This document shows positions 25,489 through 30,669 of a stretch of 30,669 nt of DNA, one piece after another (within the stretch, counting starts at the first letter, position 1; every line of letters begins with the position of its first letter). A model generated the notes under the pieces. That model searched no databases. It worked only from the letters and a program-made list of their open reading frames with translations, and was not told where the DNA came from. A program made the translations under genes and the position numbers. Origin of the DNA: JBGSKV01 sp041740975 (GTDB lineage Bacteria > Bdellovibrionota_B > Oligoflexia > Oligoflexales > JALZUQ01); assembly GCA_041740975.1 (NCBI GenBank), contig JBGSKV010000075.1, forward strand, positions 1 through 30,669, in the 5' to 3' direction.

Positions 25489-27186
25489 TTGAGATACGCT
25501 CGTTTTAAAATTAGCTTTGTACTTGCGTTGCTGGCGATTTGCGGTTGCGCGAGTGACTTGCCGCTTATAAAGAAATTGCGAAATCCAGGTGGCAAAGGTG
25601 GGGGCGATGGTCGGGCCACCGTACCTGGCTTAAGTTATTTGGTCGACTTTAATAAAGTCGAATTCGAAATTTTGCAAAAGGGCAGAAAAAACGCCGAGCG
25701 CACGACACTTCGCAAGTTCATGGAAACCAACCAAAAGGAATTTATGCTTTTGGTTTTTAGTTCATCGAGTTGCCATGCCTGTGATGAAGAGGAAAAACAT
25801 CTGTTGGCAAGTCCGCCAGCCAGTGATGCGGCAAATTTTTCAGTAGCTGGGATTAATGTCGACAGTGGTAGTTTGCGTCAGAGATTTTTGCGCAAATGGC
25901 AGAGTTCAGACAAAGAAACTATAGTTCAGCTTACAGACGAAGCCGGTCAAAACTTGCGGTCGATTTTTTTGCCTCAAACCGAGCGCTACATTCGCGTACC
26001 CTTTGTCGCGTTAGTTTATAAAGGCGAAAAAGAAGGTGTGGTTTGGAGTTACACGGCCGACAGGATTCCGGAGTATAAAATCCTTCGGGAAAAAGTAAAC
26101 AAAAGCTTAGACTCCCGGATTGGCGAGCCGGAAGAACCCGAAGAACCAGAAGAGCCGGAAGAGCCAACTGAACCATCTGGCATCAACCGCTTAGCTTTGA
26201 CAACTGCGAAACGTTTTGAGACCACGACACTAAAAAATTGCCAAGGCGCCGACGTAGAACTGTCTTCCTTGGTTCAGACCGATAAATTTCACGTCATACA
26301 AGCCGTAAAAAACTCTTGTGACGCGACTTGTCAGCAGAACCTTCAGACTCTAACCTCACTAGACAATCGCTTCGTGCCCCTCACTCTTTTAGGTGCCAGT
26401 GCGGCACCTGCGGATTGTCTTTCACCTTCGACTTTTGTCGGCAGTGAAAGTTTTTATGCAACTTTTGAGACGCATTTTAATGGCCAAAACACCATCACCA
26501 TGAATGACGAATACAATCCTATCATTGCGGAAGTAGAAGGTCCGTTAACGATGATCTTCAGTCCTTCGGGCAAGCTTGTTTTTAGCAAGCAAGGTGTGGT
26601 CAATCCTGTCGATTTAAACGCGTGGGTCCTGGCAAGCGAATTTGAAAAATTTGCTCCGGGTTTTGAGTTCACACTGTTTCACAAGACAACGGGAAATTTT
26701 TCATTAGCGGCGACTTATGCCCAAAGAGACCTGACGCTAGTCAGTGTCTTTGGCAAAGACTGTGGCGAGTGTTTGCCGAAGCTACAAAAGTGGAGTGAGC
26801 CAGATAATCTCATCGACATTTGTCGCAATAGCGGTCGCTGCCAGTTTCTTGCCTTGGAAGACGGCCAGCCATTGGTCCGTAACCGTGAACCGAACCTTGA
26901 GGACTGGAACCAATATTACGATGAGATTTCTCAGCGCTTGCGTGACCAGGCGATCAAAGCAAACTTAGTCATGGACCCTACGCCGGCAGATCCCTTAGCG
27001 GAATTTCCCGAGTTGGCGCGTTATTTTGACGGGTATTTAATGGCGAATTTTCCTGAGTGGGAAAACCTCTATGGAACCGTCGTTTATGACCGCGAAGGCA
27101 AAATTTTAAAAAGTTTTACGGTGTTTCAAGAAACGGACGCCATTGCGAAGTGGCTACAAACGTATTTAGAGGAGAGTTCAAAATGA
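25489..27186 (+). CDS. lipoprotein with three thioredoxin-like modules
   Basis: The 565-residue protein has lipobox ICGC (Cys20) and a Gly-rich stretch, then three thioredoxin-like units. Unit 1 has CHAC at 95-98 after FMLLVFSSSSC. A linker of repeated EEP units follows (about 213-229). Unit 2 has CDATC (277-281), a CxxxC spacing more like Sco proteins. Unit 3 has CGEC at 425-428 after LVSVFGKDC. All face the periplasm. Redox relay or disulfide handling for an envelope partner is likely. The start is TTG, after GGAGG at about 12 bases. The stop overlaps the next gene as ATGA. Confidence 0.78.
   Translation: MRYARFKISFVLALLAICGCASDLPLIKKLRNPGGKGGGDGRATVPGLSYLVDFNKVEFEILQKGRKNAERTTLRKFMETNQKEFMLLVFSSSSCHACDEEEKHLLASPPASDAANFSVAGINVDSGSLRQRFLRKWQSSDKETIVQLTDEAGQNLRSIFLPQTERYIRVPFVALVYKGEKEGVVWSYTADRIPEYKILREKVNKSLDSRIGEPEEPEEPEEPEEPTEPSGINRLALTTAKRFETTTLKNCQGADVELSSLVQTDKFHVIQAVKNSCDATCQQNLQTLTSLDNRFVPLTLLGASAAPADCLSPSTFVGSESFYATFETHFNGQNTITMNDEYNPIIAEVEGPLTMIFSPSGKLVFSKQGVVNPVDLNAWVLASEFEKFAPGFEFTLFHKTTGNFSLAATYAQRDLTLVSVFGKDCGECLPKLQKWSEPDNLIDICRNSGRCQFLALEDGQPLVRNREPNLEDWNQYYDEISQRLRDQAIKANLVMDPTPADPLAEFPELARYFDGYLMANFPEWENLYGTVVYDREGKILKSFTVFQETDAIAKWLQTYLEESSK
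26124..26175 (+). repeat. EEP-repeat linker in coding sequence
   Basis: Nine-base units of the form GAAGARCCN repeat about five times and encode (EEP)n between thioredoxin modules 1 and 2. The synonymous differences suggest an old expansion rather than recent slippage. Confidence 0.6.
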
Positions 27187-27695
27187 AGAGACTAATCCCC
27201 GCGGCCGTCTTAATGGCGACTTTGGCAAGCCCGGCATACGCCGTTACCATCAATCAAAAAATGGATGAGTTTAAAGCTGATCACATTGCGCAAGGCTCCG
27301 CGAATTTTGCCGCGCTCCAATCCAAAATCACAGTTATTAATTTTTGGGCGACTTGGTGTGAAAGCTGTAAAGTTGAGATTAAAGAGATGCAGGCGCAGTT
27401 CAAACCACTCTTTGCAACCCCCAAATTCAATCTGATGTTTGTCAGTCTTGATACTCGACCGGAGAAAGCTTCCGCGTGGTTTAAAGAAAACCTCCCAGAA
27501 GGCGAAGGTTATTTAAAGTATCTCTATAAAGACCCGGATTTTGCGATGGCAACGAAATATGACTTGCAAAGCTTTCCGTCAACATTGGTGATCGATAACA
27601 CTGGCAAAGTTGTCCATATCGAGTCAGGGTTTGCCCCTGGTAAAGGCCAGACTGAAAAGTTAGTCGGTGTGATTCAAAAGATGTTACCGCGGTAG
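27183..27695 (+). CDS. TlpA-type periplasmic thioredoxin
   Basis: The 170-residue product has a signal peptide (ending ASPAYA) and the TlpA/ResA fold: TVINFWATWCESCKVEI with active CESC, FVSLDTRPEKASAWFKE, and the cis-Pro region SFPSTLVID. It would reduce or isomerise disulfides in the periplasm. I chose the ATG after GGAGAG, whose codon overlaps the preceding stop as ATGA; an earlier GTG/ATG-type start in the same frame lies within the upstream gene. Its 3' end overlaps the convergent gene by 12 bases. Confidence 0.88.
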   Translation: MKRLIPAAVLMATLASPAYAVTINQKMDEFKADHIAQGSANFAALQSKITVINFWATWCESCKVEIKEMQAQFKPLFATPKFNLMFVSLDTRPEKASAWFKENLPEGEGYLKYLYKDPDFAMATKYDLQSFPSTLVIDNTGKVVHIESGFAPGKGQTEKLVGVIQKMLPR

Positions 27696-28721
27696 AACTC
27701 TCATCCTTAAAGATTCAGGTTCTAAAGTGTGGACAACGACGCCTATTTTTTCAAATTCGGCCTTGGCGGCGCGTGTCATAGACGGAATGAAAAATAAATG
27801 CAAAGAAGTGGAGAGATGGTTATCCGTTGGCAAAGAGTTTACGATTTGAAGTTGCGAAAGCACTTGGTCATAAGCTCTTTCAAATTCCTCACTCCCAACC
27901 TCTAGTTCATGTCTGCTAATTTTGACTTCACCAAACGCAAAATGATTCTCATCTGCCATCCAAAAGATATCAATCTCTCGCATGGAAAGCTTGCGATCGA
28001 GATGAGCACTGGAGAGTCTTGGATCGATGTTACCTAAGCTTTCGATATGAATTTGAGTGGCTTTCAGATTCGGCACAGAGAAGCCAAATAAAAGCTCCAT
28101 CCAAGAGGATGCCAAGCCACTCAATTTTGCCAAAATTTCATGCCGAGTTTTGGTTGAAAGCCCCGCGAGAGAGTAATCCCTGCCTTCGTCCATAAGCTCT
28201 TGAGTTCGTTTATATGCGACATGATGAAACCAACGGGCATTTTCCGATTGGCCAAAGTAAAAACTATTGAGGTAGTCGGCAAATCTCGTCAGCTTAAGGC
28301 GATCGTTTTCATAGTGCCCGGTTTTCAGATCTAATGTGGACACGGATCTTTTGATCTGCTGGGCGATTTCATGTAAGCCATCGACGTATTGCTGGAGTAT
28401 TTGATCGGCAGTCATATCAGTGGGCAGGTGAGCGGATTTGCCAAAGAGGCTCTTATACGTCGGTACCGTGCGATAGAGTCGGATGATCGCTTCGAATGTT
28501 TCCGGATTCCTCAGCGCAAATGAACCTGCTTGAGGACGGAGATAATCACTGATCTTGACGGGGGCGCCCGTCACGATGGGATTGGCTGAACCAAAGGTTC
28601 CCTGACATAAGGAAGGGATTCGAGCCGGAGCGCGTATCGCCTCGTCTGTACTTGCTAAAGTAGGACTGGCAGCAAAAATTAAGCAAATCAATACAGCTAG
28701 ATAGACATGTAGTATCGACAC
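27684..28721 (-). CDS. exported protein with PD-(D/E)XK-nuclease-like motif
   Basis: The 345-residue protein has a clear signal peptide (YLAVLICLIFAASPTLAS). In its last third, REIDIFWMADENHFAFGEVK matches the PD-(D/E)XK core (as in YraN-like GEID...vEVK): D251, E265 and K267 at normal spacing, with E209 in WMELLFG as possible first-helix Glu. The first 200 residues are helical and unassigned. If the motif is real, it is an exported nuclease or nuclease-like protein. The start is GTG. It is convergent with the thioredoxin gene and divergent from the next gene. Confidence 0.65.
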   Translation of the reverse strand: MSILHVYLAVLICLIFAASPTLASTDEAIRAPARIPSLCQGTFGSANPIVTGAPVKISDYLRPQAGSFALRNPETFEAIIRLYRTVPTYKSLFGKSAHLPTDMTADQILQQYVDGLHEIAQQIKRSVSTLDLKTGHYENDRLKLTRFADYLNSFYFGQSENARWFHHVAYKRTQELMDEGRDYSLAGLSTKTRHEILAKLSGLASSWMELLFGFSVPNLKATQIHIESLGNIDPRLSSAHLDRKLSMREIDIFWMADENHFAFGEVKISRHELEVGSEEFERAYDQVLSQLQIVNSLPTDNHLSTSLHLFFIPSMTRAAKAEFEKIGVVVHTLEPESLRMRVLPR

Positions 28722-28774
28722 GATCTTGCCTCAAGTCAGTGAATATTTTTAAGAATCCAAGGGCGATTTTTATA

Positions 28775-28817
28775 ATTCATTAAAAATGAATTTACAATCT
28801 ATAAATTCCAGTATACT
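28775..28817 (+). promoter_or_regulatory. candidate promoter and overlapping inverted repeat
   Basis: TTTACA (28791-28796) and TATACT (28812-28817) resemble -35 and -10 boxes, with a short 15-base spacer. A 7-bp inverted repeat, ATTCATT-AAA-AATGAAT (28775-28791), ends on the first base of the -35 box and could be an operator. It precedes the gene at 28875. Confidence 0.35.
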
Positions 28818-28874
28818 AATTAGGCGCGTGCACAACGTAACCCCATAAAAATCCAAAAAATCAGGAGTTTAGTT

Positions 28875-29966
28875 ATGATGAGGATTTTTTTAATTTTGGC
28901 AGCGCTCACCGGGTTTCTAACCTCGCCGGTCGCTTTGGCCAAAGACCAAACACCAAACCAACAGAATCAAAATACGGACCCGTTCGAGGATAGTGATAGC
29001 GAGCAAATTTATCCGGAAACTGATTCCGAAGAAATTCCATTGCCACCTCAAGACTCGGAACCCACCCCCGCACCTTTGCCTTCCTCTGGCGAGAGTTCCG
29101 TTCTGTATCCGCCAAGAAATCCACCTTTATTACCGCCGCAGGATTATCAACCAGACTACTCAAAGGTTCCGCCCATTCCGACTCCCCCTGAAGAGAATCG
29201 TGCCCCTATTGAGACGCCTCCCGTTCAGCCGACTGAGCAGCAACAGCAAGAAACGATCAAAGACTATGCGAAGCCTTTTGACTGTGGTGATTTGACTTCA
29301 GAAGAATGTGAAGACATCATGCGCCAAAGGCTAAGAAAACAAGCCTTGCAGCAACCGGCTCCTGGCGATCATATTATGCAAAACGGTCAAGGCCAGTTGC
29401 CGGGCGAGCAGACATACGATCAGCAATCTTATGGAAAATCACAACAGGGGATGATTTCGGGTGGATTTAACTTTCCGTTTCCACCTCCACAAAATGAAAT
29501 AGAATTCGCCATACAAAACCAAATGCGGCAGCACATGGCGCAGGTGCAAGCGCAAATTGCGAATGGATTTGCGAGCCAGCAAGCTTTCTACTCCAATGTC
29601 AATGCAATGCAAGCGCGGCAGATGTCTGCACCTCGGTTGATCATCTCTGGAGAATTGGCAGCAAATTTACATAATCTCATTTCGGCGATGCCATCAGGAC
29701 CGATTTACTATCCGCATGTTTATCGCGACTATCAAACGAATGATGTTCGTAATGTTCAGATTGAATTTTTTGGTCAAGCATCACAAAACATGCGTGATCT
29801 TTTGGCTCTAAATTATCAGTATAATCTGGCCATTTTTCCAAGCTTATTTCAACCTTATGGGCAGGATTTTAGCGTCATCCTCACACCTTTCAATGGTGAG
29901 GACATTGCCGCTCGTGATCAAGCTATTTTGCAATCCATTCAAGTTCAGTTGAGTCAGTTACCATAA
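28875..29966 (+). CDS. exported Pro/Gln-rich protein of unknown function
   Basis: The 363-residue product has a signal peptide (to about VALA). An acidic, Pro-rich region with no predicted fold follows (about 25-125), then a short Cys pair segment (FDCGDLTSEECEDI), a Gln/Met-rich coiled segment (about 200-245) and a more ordered end (about 250-363). No family is recognised. AGGAG lies 8 bases before the first of two ATG codons. It forms a pair with the next exported gene, 21 bases downstream, suggesting a shared envelope or secreted role. Confidence 0.7.
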   Translation: MMRIFLILAALTGFLTSPVALAKDQTPNQQNQNTDPFEDSDSEQIYPETDSEEIPLPPQDSEPTPAPLPSSGESSVLYPPRNPPLLPPQDYQPDYSKVPPIPTPPEENRAPIETPPVQPTEQQQQETIKDYAKPFDCGDLTSEECEDIMRQRLRKQALQQPAPGDHIMQNGQGQLPGEQTYDQQSYGKSQQGMISGGFNFPFPPPQNEIEFAIQNQMRQHMAQVQAQIANGFASQQAFYSNVNAMQARQMSAPRLIISGELAANLHNLISAMPSGPIYYPHVYRDYQTNDVRNVQIEFFGQASQNMRDLLALNYQYNLAIFPSLFQPYGQDFSVILTPFNGEDIAARDQAILQSIQVQLSQLP

Positions 29967-29987
29967 ACCTTTTTGAGGGCCCCAGTC

Positions 29988-30488
29988 ATGGCAAAAGCAA
30001 TTTTTCTTTTCTTCGTTGTGATAGCAGTTTCGAGTTTTTCGACGGCGGGATTCTCTTGGCCGGAAGAACATATCGTGGATTTGAAAGCAGGCGCAGTGGA
30101 CGCGGCTTGCGAGCAGATGTTTTCGGGCGGATTTGATCCTATGTATCCACCAGAAGACGATGGCAAAGGCAGAATGTCGCATGATCATTCTCGCAGTGCA
30201 GGCGATCAAATGGGCGGCTATACGCACGAAGGTCATGGTGCTTTCGCTACCGGCGCTGCTCGTGAACAAGCTGTCGAGGAAACAGATCATTTTGTCGGAA
30301 CAGCTGATCACGATGGTCACGGAACTTTCGCTCGTGGGTCTCACCGTAGACCAGGTGATGTGCGCTCAAGTACAGAACCTGAACCAGAAGCGAAACCACA
30401 GCCTCAAGAAGACCAAGATGATTTTGAGGGAAGACGCTCAGGATATCCAACGATTCGCGCAGGCGGACGTCTCCCTCTTATTCCTTAA
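29988..30488 (+). CDS. exported His/Gly-repeat protein of unknown function
   Basis: The 166-residue product has a signal peptide (AIFLFFVVIAVSSFSTAGFS). The mature part is mostly unstructured and carries HEGHGAFATG and HDGHGTFARG, two copies of an HxGHGxFAxG unit about 34 residues apart, each followed by charged stretches. The tail is Glu/Pro-rich, then basic. The His-rich units could bind metal. I chose the ATG after TGAGG; an in-frame TTG lies five codons earlier. The stop is 5 bases before repeat copy 2. Confidence 0.65.
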   Translation: MAKAIFLFFVVIAVSSFSTAGFSWPEEHIVDLKAGAVDAACEQMFSGGFDPMYPPEDDGKGRMSHDHSRSAGDQMGGYTHEGHGAFATGAAREQAVEETDHFVGTADHDGHGTFARGSHRRPGDVRSSTEPEPEAKPQPQEDQDDFEGRRSGYPTIRAGGRLPLIP

Positions 30489-30493
30489 TATTT

Positions 30494-30669
30494 ATATAGA
30501 TTAATGAACGGCCGCTCCGCGGCCGGACATCTAAATTTGCTCCGCCTTTCACACTCACAGTTTTCATTTCTATGTTTGATTGGTCCGGTTCTCCCGGCTT
30601 AGATTTGTCTGGGCGGTGTCGGCTGATGCAGCCTCAATGCCCAGCCAAATCTAAGCCGGCTCAACCGTC
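30494..30669. repeat. structured repeat element, copy 2 (truncated by window end)
   Basis: The 176 bases align without gaps to 8109-8284 of copy 1, with 11 differences by my count. The terminal hairpin, the GCTCCGCC segment and the central stem are all present. The stem here is 30594-30614 with 30639-30659, longer than in copy 1 but with one T-C mismatch. The rest of the element must lie beyond the window. It starts 5 bases after a stop codon. Confidence 0.85.

Noticed and set aside
26124..26175. Tandem repeat considered as a phase-variable tract
   Set aside because: Unit length is nine bases with synonymous differences, so changes would keep frame and slippage is unlikely.

Overview
The window looks like chromosomal DNA of a Gram-negative bacterium with many lipoproteins, outer-membrane barrels and secreted proteins, frequent TTG/GTG starts and moderate GC. 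A complete mevalonate pathway with class II HMG-CoA reductase and type 2 IPP isomerase, futalosine-type menaquinone genes (mqnD, mqnE), CHASE2 adenylate cyclases and many secreted proteins of unknown function fit Bdellovibrionota/Oligoflexia best. That placement is an inference; no rRNA or other marker is present.

Layout. (1) 1-3535, plus strand: the end of an unknown gene, a small exported barrel-like protein, recJ, serB and a four-helix membrane protein, tightly spaced. (2) 3697-8086, plus strand: two class III cyclase genes around a small exported protein. The first encodes CHASE2-cyclase-PilZ; the second is a membrane cyclase-like protein with an altered active site. (3) 8087-8609: no gene, but a roughly 500-bp, highly palindromic element with 22-bp terminal inverted repeats. 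A second copy starts at 30494 and runs off the window. (4) 8610-10948, minus strand: pckA and aat. (5) 11024-13341: a DEDDh exonuclease and lipoprotein, converging on and overlapping a VWA-domain lipoprotein. (6) 13505-22314, minus strand: dedA, and upstream of it a continuous cluster transcribed fni, HMG-CoA reductase, phosphomevalonate kinase, diphosphomevalonate decarboxylase, mevalonate kinase, mqnD, mqnE, with ATGA/TTGA overlaps or short gaps. (7) 22394-24106, plus strand: an MlaF-like ABC ATPase and a HAD phosphatase lying in the same frame just after its stop. (8) 24247-27695, plus strand: a DUF3570-like barrel, a DUF4266-like lipoprotein, a three-module thioredoxin-like lipoprotein and a TlpA-type thioredoxin. 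(9) 27684-28721, minus strand: an exported protein with a PD-(D/E)XK-like motif. (10) 28875-30488, plus strand: two exported low-complexity proteins, followed by repeat copy 2.

How the genes fit together. Cluster 6 supplies isopentenyl diphosphate for the menaquinone side chain and two enzymes for the naphthoquinone head group, so one transcript could coordinate both halves of quinone synthesis. Cluster 8 looks like an envelope thiol-redox module built around a tiny Cys-ending lipoprotein and an outer-membrane barrel. The most novel signals are the structured repeat, with a compensatory base-pair change between its copies, the C-terminal extension of MqnE, cluster 8, and the exported nuclease-like protein.
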